A stretch of 64,000 bases of DNA from the NCBI RefSeq assembly GCF_027594785.1, contig NZ_CP075584.1, positions 1,798,001-1,862,000 of the forward strand, given 5' to 3'. Source of the DNA: Cryobacterium breve. Lineage in GTDB: Bacteria; Actinomycetota; Actinomycetes; Actinomycetales; Microbacteriaceae. Of the stretch, positions 22,081 through 31,681 are shown in pieces; position 1 is the stretch's first letter, and each line of letters begins with the position of its first letter. The notes under the pieces were generated by a model that did no database searches, was not told where the DNA came from, and saw nothing but the letters and a program-made list of their open reading frames with translations. The position numbers and the translations under genes are program-made.

Positions 22081-23979
22081 TCAGCGCCGGCGGCGGGTTC
22101 CGAAGATGCCGGCCACGACTCCCGTCAGGATCGACTTCGTCACGGACGACCCGAGCACCTCCTCGAGCACGCTCTTCTGCGGCTTCGCGCTCGTGCGGGT
22201 GCGCGCCGGCCCCGCGGTCTGCCGCATCAGCCGGTCGTATTCGGCCTGTGCCTTCCGGTCGGCCTGCTCCCCTGCCCGCGCGTCCTTCGCCTGCTGCGCG
22301 GCGGCGGCCTTCTCGGCCTTCTCTCGCTCCGCGGCCGCCTTCGCCGCGTCGAGCGCCGCCTGCTGGGCGGCCTGCTGCTCGGCAGCGGCCCGGTTGGCCG
22401 CCTCGAGCTTGGTCGCGAGGATCTCCCGCGCCGACTCCCGGTCGATCGAGGCGCCGTACGTGGCCAGGAGGGGCGAGGCCGCGACGGCCGACTCGATCGC
22501 GGCATCCGGCGTCGGAGACATCGAGCCCTGCGGAGCGCGCAGCCGCGTCCACGCGACGGGGCTCGGGGCGCCCTTCTCGTTCATCACCGTCACGATCGCC
22601 TCGCCGGTTCCGAGCCCGGTCAGCACCTCTTCGAGGTCGTAACCGGAGTTCGGGAACGTCGAGACGGTCGCGCGCAACGCCTTTGCGTCATCCGGGGTGA
22701 AGGCCCGCAACTGGTGCTGCACGCGGGAGCCGAGCTGCGCGAGCACGTCGCCGGGCACGTCCTTGGGGGTCTGCGTGACGAAGAAGATGCCGACGCCCTT
22801 CGAGCGGATGAGCCGGACGGTCTGGGTGATCGAGGTGAGGAAGTCCCTGGAGGCGTTCGCGAAGAGGAGGTGAGCCTCGTCGAAGAAGAACACGAGCTTG
22901 GGCTTGTCGAGGTCGCCGACTTCGGGCAGGTCGTTGTAGAGGTCGGCGAGCAGCCACATCAGGAACGTGGAGAAGAGCGCCGGCTGGTTCTGCACCCCGG
23001 GCACCTCGAGCAGGCTGATCACGCCGCGGCCGTCGGGCGCAGTGCGCAGGAATTCGCGGGTGTCGATCTCGGGCTCGCCGAAGAACACGTCGGCACCCTG
23101 GTCGGCGAAGGTGATCAGCTCGCGCAGGATCACGCCGACCGTCGCCGGAGACAGGCCGCCGAGCCCGGCGAGCTCGGACTTGCCCGCCGGGCTGGTCAGG
23201 AAGCTCAGCACCGCGCGCAGGTCGGTGAGGTCGAGCAACGGCAGGCCGGCCTGGTCGGCGTAGTGGAAGACGAGGCCGAGGCTGGACTCCTGGGTGTCGT
23301 TGAGGCCGAGGACCTTGCTGAGGAGCAGCGGGCCGAACCCGGCGACGGTCGCGCGCACCGGCACGCCACGGCCCGTGCCGCCGAGGGAGAAGTACTCGGT
23401 CGGGGCGGCCTGGCCGCTCCAGTCCTGCCCGATGCCGCGGGTGCGGGCGAGCAGCTTGTCGTTCGGGATGCCCGCGGTCGCGACCCCGGACAGGTCGCCC
23501 TTGATGTCGGCGGCGAACACGGAAACCCCGTGCGCGGAAAGCTGTTCGGCGAGCACCTGCAGAGTGCGGGTCTTGCCGGTTCCCGTGGCGCCGGCGACGA
23601 GGCCGTGCCGGTTGGTCATCGCGAGCGGGATCCGGATCGGCACGTCGGCGAGCGGGTCGCCGTTGACGAGGGCGCCCATCTCGAGTGCCGGCCCGCCGAA
23701 GGCGTACCCGGCCCGGATCACGTCGACCTGGGCCTCGCTGAGCGGTGCCGCGGGTGCCCCGGATGTTGCGGATGTTGCAGGTGCCGGCGCCGGCGCCGCC
23801 GGGTCGGTCCCGGTGTGCGCGGTCTCCGTGGCGGCATCCGACTGCTTCTGAACTGCCGCGGCCTGTACCCTCGCGAGGGCGGCTTCGGCGTCGGCCTGCG
23901 CCTGACGGGCCGCGGCGACCGCTGCCTCGGCTGCGGCCTCGAGCTCGGACAGGTGATCGGCGGCGTCGCTCGGATTCAT
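22081..23979 (-). CDS. HerA-like ATPase, DUF853 family
   Basis: A 632-residue P-loop ATPase of the HerA/FtsK superfamily (DUF853, relative of E. coli YjgR). After an Ala-rich N-terminal region of about 80 residues comes Walker A GATGTGKTRT (about 130-139), then FAADIKGDLSG, Walker B KLVFFFDEAHLLF and an arginine-finger region (QLGSRVQHQLRAFTP). The C-terminal part (about 530-590) is a long Ala/Lys/Glu-rich coiled coil. The in vivo role of this family is not established; a DNA-translocase or helicase-like function is inferred from the superfamily. Confidence 0.9.
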   Translation of the reverse strand: MNPSDAADHLSELEAAAEAAVAAARQAQADAEAALARVQAAAVQKQSDAATETAHTGTDPAAPAPAPATSATSGAPAAPLSEAQVDVIRAGYAFGGPALEMGALVNGDPLADVPIRIPLAMTNRHGLVAGATGTGKTRTLQVLAEQLSAHGVSVFAADIKGDLSGVATAGIPNDKLLARTRGIGQDWSGQAAPTEYFSLGGTGRGVPVRATVAGFGPLLLSKVLGLNDTQESSLGLVFHYADQAGLPLLDLTDLRAVLSFLTSPAGKSELAGLGGLSPATVGVILRELITFADQGADVFFGEPEIDTREFLRTAPDGRGVISLLEVPGVQNQPALFSTFLMWLLADLYNDLPEVGDLDKPKLVFFFDEAHLLFANASRDFLTSITQTVRLIRSKGVGIFFVTQTPKDVPGDVLAQLGSRVQHQLRAFTPDDAKALRATVSTFPNSGYDLEEVLTGLGTGEAIVTVMNEKGAPSPVAWTRLRAPQGSMSPTPDAAIESAVAASPLLATYGASIDRESAREILATKLEAANRAAAEQQAAQQAALDAAKAAAEREKAEKAAAAQQAKDARAGEQADRKAQAEYDRLMRQTAGPARTRTSAKPQKSVLEEVLGSSVTKSILTGVVAGIFGTRRRR

Positions 23980-24044
23980 GGCGCGATCCTAGCCCCAGAT
24001 TCCCCCTCCCGTGGGGTGCCCTCGTCGTTGTCCGACGAGGCGGG

Positions 24045-24908
24045 TCAGGCGGGGTCTGCGGGGCGGGAGGTGAAGACCCAGGAGTCGCCGGCGAGTTCGG
24101 GCCGGAGGCCGCGGGCGAATGCCTCGGCGAACACGACGTGGGAGTCGGCGCGCTGCCGGGCTGCGGCATCCGGCGCCTCGGCGCGGAGCCGTTCGAAGTC
24201 GGGGTCGAGCAGCAGGGGCCTGGGGGCGGGCAAGCCGTCGCGGGTCGGTTCTGCGGCACCCCAGTGCGGAAGGGGGGACCCGGCGAGCGCCGCCAGAGTG
24301 CGCGGTGAGTTGAGGCGCCAGCGCACCTCGAAGCGGTCGCTGCGGTCGCTGCCGCTGATCGCGTCGTCGAGCCGCCCGTAGAAGTCCGGGTGGAAGGCGG
24401 TCACCTCCGCCCCGAGTTTCGCGAGGTTGAAGTGCGCGTTGCGGCGGATCAGCGGGTCGAAGGTCCAGCGCATCTCGCCGACGCCGTGCTCGAGGCAGAC
24501 CGCGCGCTGGAAGAGCTTGAGCGCGTAGCCGACGCCGCCGCCTCGCAGGCCAGGGGCGACGGCCGCCATGTGCGAGTGCAGGTGGATGCCGCCGGCCCAG
24601 CCGAGGAAGCCGAGTGCGGCCCCGACGGACGCGGGTTCCGCTCCGGAGTCGCTCGTGGCGACGAGCACCGTGTTTCCGGCGTGGTCGAGGGCGCGCAGGA
24701 GGGAGGTGTCCGGGCTGCGTCCCGCGCCCCAGGTGCTCTCAAAGAGCGCGACGACGGCGGGAAGGTCATCGGGGTTGGCCGCGCGCACGCTGACCGCGGC
24801 CGCGTCCGCAGCCGCCAGCGCGACCCGGTACGCGGCCACGAGGGTCTCGGCCGCACTCTCACCGCCATGTGACGGGGGCAGAACGTTCATGCCTCGAGTA
24901 GACCACAT
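24045..24908 (-). CDS. GNAT-family acetyltransferase
   Basis: A 287-residue protein with an N-terminal GNAT fold: VRAANPDDLPAVVALFESTWG, then HSHMAAVAPGLRGGGVGYALKLFQR, where RGGGVG is the acetyl-CoA pyrophosphate loop. The region RWTFDPLIRRNAHFNLAKLGAE matches a GNAT subgroup (COG3375-like) with a long C-terminal part. The substrate is unknown. The start could be ATG 24908 or ATG 24890 (MNVLPPSHGG); the second lacks six residues of no clear fold. It lies downstream of the oxidoreductase pair on the same strand. Confidence 0.83.
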   Translation of the reverse strand: MWSTRGMNVLPPSHGGESAAETLVAAYRVALAAADAAAVSVRAANPDDLPAVVALFESTWGAGRSPDTSLLRALDHAGNTVLVATSDSGAEPASVGAALGFLGWAGGIHLHSHMAAVAPGLRGGGVGYALKLFQRAVCLEHGVGEMRWTFDPLIRRNAHFNLAKLGAEVTAFHPDFYGRLDDAISGSDRSDRFEVRWRLNSPRTLAALAGSPLPHWGAAEPTRDGLPAPRPLLLDPDFERLRAEAPDAAARQRADSHVVFAEAFARGLRPELAGDSWVFTSRPADPA

Positions 24909-24940
24909 CCGCGGCAGGCCCGGCCCTCCGTCGAATCAGT

Positions 24941-26347
24941 TCAGTGGCCTCGGCCAGAAACCCGATCGGCGATCGTCGCGAGCGGCGACGTCGTCGTGCG
25001 GCGGCCGCCGTGCTCGGCGCGGTCTGCGATCCCGTACGCGCGGTACAACCCGGTCACCGCAAGCCAGCGCAGCGGCTCGGGCTCCCAGTTCCGCACCCGG
25101 TGGTTGACCCAGGGCAGCTCGCTGAGCCCACCAGCCGCACCTGCCGCACCCGCGGCTCCCGCCACCCGAGCGAGGATCAGCTCGGTCAGGGTGCGGCCGG
25201 CCAGATTCGTGGTCGCGACCCCGGTGCCGACATACCCGCCGGCCCAGGCGAGCCCGGTCACCGGGTCGAGACCCACGGTCGCGGCCCAGTCCCGCGGAAC
25301 CCCGAGCACGCCCGACCAGGCATGGTCGATCGTCACCCCGGTCGTCGCGGGGAAGAACCGGTTCAGGATGCCGCGCAGTGCGTCGACCGTGCCGGCCGGG
25401 GTATGCCCGTCCGAGTCGGTCCTCGACCCGAAGCGGTACGGCACGCCGCGGCCGCCGATCGCGATGCGGTCGTCGGCGGTGCGCTGCGCGTACATGTAGG
25501 CGTGCGCCATGTCGCCGAGGGTCTCGCGCCCCTCCCAGCCGATGCTCTCCCAGACCGCCGGCGTGAGCGGCGCCGTCGCGATCAGCGACGAGTTCATCGG
25601 CAGCCAGGCCCGGTGCAGGCCGCGCAGCCCCGCGGTGAAGCCTTCGGTCGCCCGCACGACGACGTCCGCGGCGACGACTCCGCGTGCCGTGACGGCGCGG
25701 TGCGGCGTGATCTCGGTGACGGTGGTGTCCTCGTAGATCTCGACGCCGAGCACCTCGACGACCCGGCCCAGTCCCGCGGCGAGTTTCGCCGGGTGAATGC
25801 GCGCGCAGTGCGGGTGCCACATCGCTCCCGTGGCTCCGGCGACGTTCACGCGGGCGGATGCCTCCGCGGCCGTCAGGAGTTCGACATCCGTTTCCGCCCA
25901 CTCCTGTTCGGCCCGGGCGCTCGCCTCGAGCCGACGCTGCTGCGGCACGTCGCACGCCACCGTGAACTCGCCGCCCTTGACGATGTCGGCGTCGATGCCC
26001 TCCGCGGCGGCAACCCGGATCACCTCGTCGACAGTGTCGTTCATGGCGGCCTGGAACCGGGCGGCGGAGTCACGCCCGTGCGTGGCGACGTATTGCTCGC
26101 GGCCGCCGGTGATGGAGTTGGTCAGCCAGCCGCCGTTCCGCCCCGAGGCCCCGTAGCCGGCGAAGCGCTGCTCGAGGATCACGATGCGCAGGCCGGGCGC
26201 CGCCTTCTTCAGGTAGTACGCGGTCCAGAGTCCGGTGTACCCGGCACCCACGATACAGACGTCGGCCCGCAGCGAACCGGGCAGCGGCTGGCGCTGCGCC
26301 GGCCGGCCGAGCTGGTTCCACCAGAAGGAGACCTCGCCGTTGATCAC
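24941..26347 (-). CDS. FAD-dependent amine oxidoreductase (DAO / PuuB type)
   Basis: A 468-residue flavoprotein. The dinucleotide-binding motif VCIVGAGYTGLWTAYYL lies near residue 30, GYGASGRNGGWL (about 70) is typical of the glycine/D-amino-acid oxidase family, and the second FAD motif TGLAWAGGYVGTGVATTNLAGR is near the C-terminus. Homologues include gamma-glutamylputrescine oxidase. GTG 26347 overlaps the stop of the saccharopine-dehydrogenase-like gene (GTGA), so the two are translationally coupled. A role in polyamine or other amine catabolism is inferred. Confidence 0.87.
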   Translation of the reverse strand: MINGEVSFWWNQLGRPAQRQPLPGSLRADVCIVGAGYTGLWTAYYLKKAAPGLRIVILEQRFAGYGASGRNGGWLTNSITGGREQYVATHGRDSAARFQAAMNDTVDEVIRVAAAEGIDADIVKGGEFTVACDVPQQRRLEASARAEQEWAETDVELLTAAEASARVNVAGATGAMWHPHCARIHPAKLAAGLGRVVEVLGVEIYEDTTVTEITPHRAVTARGVVAADVVVRATEGFTAGLRGLHRAWLPMNSSLIATAPLTPAVWESIGWEGRETLGDMAHAYMYAQRTADDRIAIGGRGVPYRFGSRTDSDGHTPAGTVDALRGILNRFFPATTGVTIDHAWSGVLGVPRDWAATVGLDPVTGLAWAGGYVGTGVATTNLAGRTLTELILARVAGAAGAAGAAGGLSELPWVNHRVRNWEPEPLRWLAVTGLYRAYGIADRAEHGGRRTTTSPLATIADRVSGRGH

Positions 26348-27645
26348 GCCGGGTCTGCCGCGGAAGCAGGCCGCACCAGGCGGTCTTCCATCCCCCAGGG
26401 CTCGCCGTACCCGCCGGATGCCTCGCTCGCGCTCATCAGGTCGAGGAACGGCTTCGCGTCGAACGCCTCGGGGCCGAGCACACCGAGGCCGCTCCAGGCG
26501 CCGGTCGCGAGCAGTTCGAGCGCGATCACCGGGTTGAGCGCGGTCTGCCAGACCACGCACTGGGCGTCGTACTCGCGCATCGTCCATTCGTTGTCGCTCA
26601 CGTGGTACAGGTACACCTCACGCGGCGCCCCGTCGACCCCGGTGCCTGTGACCCAGACCCCGGCGCAGGTCTTCCCGGTCATCCGGGGTCCGATCGTGGC
26701 CGGATCCGGCAGGCTCGCCGCGACGACGTCGCGGGGCGCGACCCAGACGGGCCCGGACTCGCTGCGCACCCGCACCGGGGTCACGCTGTCGAGGCCGAGG
26801 CGGTGCAGGGTCTGCAACACGCCGATGAACTCCTCGCCGAGCCCGTACTTGAAGGTCACCCGCTTCGCGTCGAGCCAGCGCGGCATCAGCAGCACCTCTT
26901 CGTGTTCGACGTTCACGCACTCGACCGGCCCGATCCCCTCGGGGAAGTCGAAGATCTCGGGTTCGCTGAACGGCTGCGTCGTGAACCAGCCGCGGTCCTT
27001 CTCGAAGATGACAGGCGGGTTGAGACATTCCTCGATCGTGGTCCAGATGCTGAACGAGGGCGCGAAGATCTCCGCGCCGGATTCGTCGCGCACGACGAGA
27101 TTGGCGCCGTCGCGGGTGCCGAGCTCGTCGATCTCGCTGAACAGGTGGTCGGCGGCGTACCGGGCGAACACGTCCGACAGTCCGGGCTCGACGCCCATCC
27201 CGACGAGAGCGAGCCGTCCGGCGGTCTCCCAGTCGGCGGCGAGCGCGAACTGGTCGTCGCCGAGCTTCACACCCGTCTCGGTGTACGCGTCCGTCGGGTG
27301 CGGCTCTGACAGGCTCATGGCCATGTCGAGGTAGTTGCACCCGGCGGCGAGCGCCCCGGCGAACACGCTCGGCACGAACTTCGGCTCGACCGCGTTCATC
27401 ACGTGCGTCGCGCCGTGCTCCCGCGCGACGGATGCGACGCGATCCGGGTCACCCGCATCGATCTGGGCCGCAGTGAACCGGGCCGCACTCTCGTCACCGT
27501 ACTTCGCGGCGACGGCTGCGATCGTCCGTTCCGCACGGCCGAGATCGTAGTCGCTCACGATCACCCGCTCGAAGAACGACCGGCGGGCGATGATCTTCGC
27601 GAACGCGTCTCCGACGCCGCCCGCCCCGACTAGGAGGATTCTCAT
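26344..27645 (-). CDS. Saccharopine dehydrogenase-like NAD(P)-dependent reductase
   Basis: A 433-residue protein with an N-terminal Rossmann fold (RILLVGAGGVGDAFAKII) and the central/C-terminal domain of the LYS9/carboxynorspermidine synthase group (MNAVEPKFVPSVFAGALAAGCNYLDMA, GVEPGLSDVFARY, YHVSDNEWTMREYDAQCVVWQTALNP). It catalyses an oxidoreduction on a secondary amine or imine; the substrate is not determined. It is coupled by a 4-bp overlap to the FAD oxidoreductase, which suggests a two-step amine pathway. Confidence 0.87.
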   Translation of the reverse strand: MRILLVGAGGVGDAFAKIIARRSFFERVIVSDYDLGRAERTIAAVAAKYGDESAARFTAAQIDAGDPDRVASVAREHGATHVMNAVEPKFVPSVFAGALAAGCNYLDMAMSLSEPHPTDAYTETGVKLGDDQFALAADWETAGRLALVGMGVEPGLSDVFARYAADHLFSEIDELGTRDGANLVVRDESGAEIFAPSFSIWTTIEECLNPPVIFEKDRGWFTTQPFSEPEIFDFPEGIGPVECVNVEHEEVLLMPRWLDAKRVTFKYGLGEEFIGVLQTLHRLGLDSVTPVRVRSESGPVWVAPRDVVAASLPDPATIGPRMTGKTCAGVWVTGTGVDGAPREVYLYHVSDNEWTMREYDAQCVVWQTALNPVIALELLATGAWSGLGVLGPEAFDAKPFLDLMSASEASGGYGEPWGMEDRLVRPASAADPA

Positions 27646-27693
27646 TCGATGACGCTACCGCGCTCATCCGCTGTTGTCTGCCCCGCATCCCGA

Positions 27694-27776
27694 CCAATTC
27701 GACGGAATTATTGCCTCAAGCGGTGCGAAACAGCCGTCCCAGGCTCCTCGGACCTCACAAAGCCGGTCGAACCGGT
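27694..27776. repeat. Palindromic repeat family B, degenerate copy
   Basis: The left arm CCAATTCGACGGAATTATTG (27694-27713) matches family B copies at 49103 and 58059. The right side (AAAGCCGGTCGAACCGG, 27760-27776) is only a weak match and overlaps the last codons of the PAP2 gene. The length of about 80 nt agrees with the other copies. Confidence 0.6.
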
Positions 27777-28501
27777 TCGGTGGCGGGCGGATGCCGGCGG
27801 GCAAGCCGGCGCTCGCCGTCCAGTTTCGCGGCGACGGGCGCCCAGAGCAGCACGGCGACTCCGATGCCGAGCAGGAGGCCGCCGATGGTGTCGGTGAGCC
27901 AGTGCGCGCCGAGGTAGGTGCGGCTGACCATCATGGCGACGACCCAGATCGCGCCGCTCGCCCAAACCCACACCTTCGGGAAGATCAGGGCGAGGCAGAC
28001 GACCATCGTCGCCGCGTTCGCTACATGCCCGGAGGGGAATGAACCGAAATCACTGGTGACCAGCATGTCCTGGGGGCGGGCGCGGCCGAACAGGTTTTTG
28101 AGCAGTTGCACGAGCCCGGAACTGACGATCGTTGCCACCAGGAAGTAACCCGCCGCCCACGGACGTTTCAGCAGGAGCAGGCCGACCAGGATCAGGATCG
28201 GGATGATGATGACCCCGGCGATTCCCGCGCCGAGGAAGTTCATCACGAGTGAGGCGTACTCCCAGATCGGGGCCCGGTGCTCGATGATCTCGTCCATCCA
28301 CTCGGTGTCGATAACGAGCGGATTCCCGTTGTCGCGAAAGACGATCAGGGCGCCGAGGCCCGCGGCGAGGAGTACCGCCACGAGACCGCTGAGGAGGGGC
28401 CAGCGCCGGGCGACGCGGCGGGCACTCGGGGCCGCCGCGGTTTCCGGGGCGACGGCGGGTGCAGGGTCTGGCTCGGGTGCGCGGGCGCTGTCATCGTCCA
28501 T
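27755..28501 (-). CDS. PAP2-family membrane phosphatase
   Basis: A 248-residue membrane protein with five or six predicted membrane segments after a Pro/Ala-rich N-terminus. The three phosphatase motifs are present: KNLFGRARP, PSGH (FGSFPSGHVANA) and SRTYLGAHWLTD, containing the catalytic histidines. It likely dephosphorylates a lipid phosphate such as undecaprenyl pyrophosphate or phosphatidate at the outer face of the membrane; the exact substrate is not shown. Confidence 0.92.
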   Translation of the reverse strand: MDDDSARAPEPDPAPAVAPETAAAPSARRVARRWPLLSGLVAVLLAAGLGALIVFRDNGNPLVIDTEWMDEIIEHRAPIWEYASLVMNFLGAGIAGVIIIPILILVGLLLLKRPWAAGYFLVATIVSSGLVQLLKNLFGRARPQDMLVTSDFGSFPSGHVANAATMVVCLALIFPKVWVWASGAIWVVAMMVSRTYLGAHWLTDTIGGLLLGIGVAVLLWAPVAAKLDGERRLARRHPPATEPVRPAL

Positions 28502-28638
28502 CAGGCCATGTTAGGCCGATGACCCTGTGCTCTCGCCGCACCTGTTCCCACCACGGACACATGTCACCGGTGCGCCGGCCACCCTTGTCGGTGTCGGCAC
28601 CGGTTCGGCAACCGGCGGGCGCGGGGAACGGCGAGTGC

Positions 28639-29916
28639 TCAGTGGGCGAGGCGCGGCACCGTGCGTGGGCGCAACACGAACCACAGCGAGCACACCGAGG
28701 CGAGCGCGGTCCCGAGCATGACAGCGGCCATCGGCACCGCGGTCGAGACCCCCAGCATCCCGACGACCGGTGAGACGAGGCCCGCGAGCCCGTAGTTGCC
28801 TGCCCCGAGGAGCGACGCCGCCGTACCGGCCTCGTGCGGATGCGCGTTGAGCGCGATCACCTGCACGGAGGGGAAGGTGAACCCGCACGCCGCGATGAAG
28901 AACCAGAGCGGCACGATCACGCCCCAGAGCCCGGCGTCGGCAAGGCCGAGCACGAGCATCAGGGTCGCGAACACGGCGAGCGCGGCCGTGGAGCAGGCCA
29001 GGATCCACTGCGGGGCGACGTTGTGGCGGTGCATCAGCCGGGAGCTCGTCTGCACCCCGACGACGATGCCGAGGGAGTTCGCCGCGAACAGCACCCCGTA
29101 TTGCTGCGGTGTGAACGCGTAGACCTGCTGGAACAGGAACGACGACGCAGACAGGTAGGAGAACAGCCCCGTGAAGGTCATCGCGCCGACGACGGCGACA
29201 CCGACGAAGGTGCGGTCGCCGAGCACCGCACGGTACCGCTGGCCGAGGGTGCTGTGCCCGGCGTGGTGGCGCTCGTTCACCGGTCGGGTCTCGACGATCC
29301 AGATGGCGACCGCGGAGATCACGACCGCGCCGTACCCGGCGAGAACGATGAAGATGCCGCGCCAGTTCATCGCGAGCAGGAGTTGCGAGCCGAGAACGGG
29401 CGCGACAACGGGCGCGAGCCCGCTGATCAGGGCCAGTCGGGACAGCATCCGCACGAGCGGCTTGCCGCCGAAGAGGTCGCGCACCATGGCGAGGGCGACG
29501 ACGACGCCCGCCGCGGCGCCGAAGCCCATCAGCACGCGGAAGACACCGAGCCAGACGATGTCGGGCGAGAGCGCGGCGCCGACGCTGCTCGCGATGTGGA
29601 AGCCGGCCGCGAGCATGAGCGGAAGGCGGCGGCCGACCTTGTCGCTCCACGGCCCGACGATGAGCTGGCCGAGCCCGAACCCGACCATGGTGCCGGTCAG
29701 GGTCAGCTGGATGGCGGCCGCGGAGACGCCGAGCTCACTCTGGAGTGTGGGGAACGCGGGCAGGTAGAGGTCGATCGTGAACGGGCCGAGCGCTGTGAGC
29801 GCACCGAGAATGAGCACGTACACGAGCCGTTGCCCGCGGGACAGCGCATCACCCGGGTGTCTCCCGGTCGCCCGCAGGTCCGCCGCAGTGATCACGGTCA
29901 GCGATTCGGTGGTCAC
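28639..29916 (-). CDS. Bcr/CflA-type MFS drug efflux transporter (copy A)
   Basis: A 425-residue protein with 12 predicted membrane segments. LGPFTIDLYLPAFP in TM1 and the loop GPWSDKVGRR (motif A) mark the Bcr/CflA (DHA1) family, which exports drugs such as bicyclomycin or chloramphenicol using the proton gradient. A close paralogue is encoded at 31805-33064, with long identical stretches (VRDLFGGKPLVRMLSRLAL). The two copies flank a flavin reductase gene. Substrate unknown. Confidence 0.92.
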   Translation of the reverse strand: MTTESLTVITAADLRATGRHPGDALSRGQRLVYVLILGALTALGPFTIDLYLPAFPTLQSELGVSAAAIQLTLTGTMVGFGLGQLIVGPWSDKVGRRLPLMLAAGFHIASSVGAALSPDIVWLGVFRVLMGFGAAAGVVVALAMVRDLFGGKPLVRMLSRLALISGLAPVVAPVLGSQLLLAMNWRGIFIVLAGYGAVVISAVAIWIVETRPVNERHHAGHSTLGQRYRAVLGDRTFVGVAVVGAMTFTGLFSYLSASSFLFQQVYAFTPQQYGVLFAANSLGIVVGVQTSSRLMHRHNVAPQWILACSTAALAVFATLMLVLGLADAGLWGVIVPLWFFIAACGFTFPSVQVIALNAHPHEAGTAASLLGAGNYGLAGLVSPVVGMLGVSTAVPMAAVMLGTALASVCSLWFVLRPRTVPRLAH

Positions 29917-30100
29917 GGCGGGTGCTCCTCTGGTTGCTTTCCCGCGGACGACGGATGCCGCAGGCCGGGTCCGGCTGCGTCGAAAGTCCCCAGGGTGCCA
30001 GGTCGCACCTGCGTCCAGCCTACGTCGCGGTCGGCCCGCGGCTCCCGGTATCGCACCGGGTGAGGCCGGCAGGCAGACTCGAACAGCCCTCGGCCCGCCT

Positions 30101-30167
30101 CGAAATGCAGGACGAGAGCCGCCGTGAGGCTGTCACAGCCTCAGCGACCCGCTCATCCTGCGTTCCG
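30101..30167. repeat. Palindromic repeat family D, copy 1 (67 nt)
   Basis: Nested inverted repeat. The inner stem TGAGGCTGT-C-ACAGCCTCA is flanked by an outer pair CGAAATGCAGGA and TCCTGCGTTCCG. About 40 nt of the right half are nearly identical to copy 2 at 31682-31749. It starts 19 nt past the reductase stop. The rest of the 269-bp gap up to MFS copy A holds no gene. Confidence 0.9.
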
Positions 30168-30185
30168 CCGGCTGCGGTATCCGCT

Positions 30186-31604
30186 TCAGTCCGGTTGCTC
30201 GACGAGGAGTTGCCTGGCGGCGATGCCGATCACCGCGCTGTATGTCGGGTAGGCGAACCGCACCCGGGCGAGGGTTGCGACGTCGACGCCCGCGGCCATC
30301 GCCGTGGTCACGGACTGGACCACTTCGACCGCGTTCTCCCCCGTCGCGTGCGCCCCGAGGATCAGTTCCCGCCGGCGGTCGGAGATGAGTTTGAGGAATC
30401 CGCGTTCCCGATCGTCAATCACGGCACGGTCGAGGCCCGAGTACTGTACGACCGCGACGACGCAGTGCGGGTCCCGCGCCCGCGCATCCGCTTCGGTCAG
30501 CCCGACCCCGGCGTAGTCGGGATCGGTGAACCCGCCGGCGGGCAACAGGTGGTGCGGCGTGCGACGGTTGGCATCGAGCACGGCGTTCTCGGCCGCCGCC
30601 TCGCCCTCGAATTGGGCCGCCTGCACGAGCATGTCGCGCCCGTTGGCGTCCCCGACGGCGAAGATGTGCGGAACGACCGATCGGAAGTAGCGATCAACGG
30701 GGATGGCAGAGCGCTCGGTCGCGATACCCGCCGCCGCAAGGCCGAGGTCCTCGACATCCGCCGGCCAGCCCGTCGACATGATCACGGCGTCGAAGTCTGC
30801 GGCCAGCGGATGCCCGTCCTCGACCCAGCGGAGCGTGATCGCTCCGTCTCCGCCCCGCTCCAGGCTCGTGATCGTGTCGATCCCGGTGTGGATCGCCACG
30901 CCGTTGGACCGGAAGGCGTCGCTCACCGTCACGGCGATTTCGGCGTCGGAGGCCATCAGGATGCGCGGCGCGACATCGAGCACGGTCACCCGGGACCCGA
31001 AGGCGCTGAAGACGGTGACCAGCTGGGCACCCGTGTTGCCCGCCCCGATCACCGCGATCCGGTTCGGGAGCCCGGGAAGGTCGAGGACCGCCTCGGGGAC
31101 GGTCGCGAGCTCCGCACCGGGCACCGGCAGCCGGCGCGAGTGCCCTCCGACGCAGACCAGGAAGGTGTCGGCCGTCAGGGAGCGGCCGCTGTCGAGCACG
31201 ACCGTGTGCGGATCGGTGAATCGGGCACGGCCCTCGAGCACGAGCGTGATCCCGGCGGCCGCGAAACGCTCCGCCTCGTTCTTGATCGACCGCACCTTGT
31301 CGACCTGGGTCTGCACGTGACGCACCACGGCGGGCCACTCGATCCACGGCTCGGAAACAACGATCCCGTAGCCGCCGAGCGTGCGGGCCTCGCGGATCAG
31401 GCGCGCCGTCTTGGCGAGCACCCGCGTCGGTACGCATCCGGTGTTGACACAGGTGCCGCCGAGTCGGTCCGCTTCCACGACGGCGACCCGTGCGCCCAGT
31501 TCAGCGGCGCGGAGCGCTGCAGCGGTCCCTGCCGGTCCGGCGCCGATGACGACAATGTCGAAGTGGTCGGGGCGGTCAGACGGGTCGGGGTGGGATTCGG
31601 GCAC
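30186..31604 (-). CDS. Pyridine nucleotide-disulfide oxidoreductase (mercuric reductase / Lpd-like)
   Basis: A 472-residue FAD/NAD(P)-dependent protein. The FAD motif VVIGAGPAGTAAALRAAELG lies near residue 18 and is followed by the redox disulfide GGTCVNTGCVPT. The second Rossmann motif AVIGAGNTGAQLV binds NAD(P)H, and FAVGDANGRDMLV and a C-terminal dimerisation domain follow. The C-terminal His-Glu pair typical of Lpd is not obvious (AYPTYSAVIG stands there), and there is no MerA-type vicinal C-terminal cysteine pair, so it is neither a standard Lpd nor MerA. GTG 31604 has GAGGAG upstream. It lies between the two paralogous MFS genes. Confidence 0.88.
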   Translation of the reverse strand: MPESHPDPSDRPDHFDIVVIGAGPAGTAAALRAAELGARVAVVEADRLGGTCVNTGCVPTRVLAKTARLIREARTLGGYGIVVSEPWIEWPAVVRHVQTQVDKVRSIKNEAERFAAAGITLVLEGRARFTDPHTVVLDSGRSLTADTFLVCVGGHSRRLPVPGAELATVPEAVLDLPGLPNRIAVIGAGNTGAQLVTVFSAFGSRVTVLDVAPRILMASDAEIAVTVSDAFRSNGVAIHTGIDTITSLERGGDGAITLRWVEDGHPLAADFDAVIMSTGWPADVEDLGLAAAGIATERSAIPVDRYFRSVVPHIFAVGDANGRDMLVQAAQFEGEAAAENAVLDANRRTPHHLLPAGGFTDPDYAGVGLTEADARARDPHCVVAVVQYSGLDRAVIDDRERGFLKLISDRRRELILGAHATGENAVEVVQSVTTAMAAGVDVATLARVRFAYPTYSAVIGIAARQLLVEQPD

Positions 31605-31681
31605 GGCGGTCTCCTCGGACGTGTGGGCTCGGCTGTCCGCCCACTGTGGCGGACCCATCTGAGAACCGCCCGAATAGCCGC

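Noticed and set aside
22045-27334. Very long plus-strand open frames at 22045-24381 and 24944-27334
   Set aside because: Antisense to the HerA-like ATPase and the oxidoreductase pair, which have full domain signatures. The plus-strand products have none.
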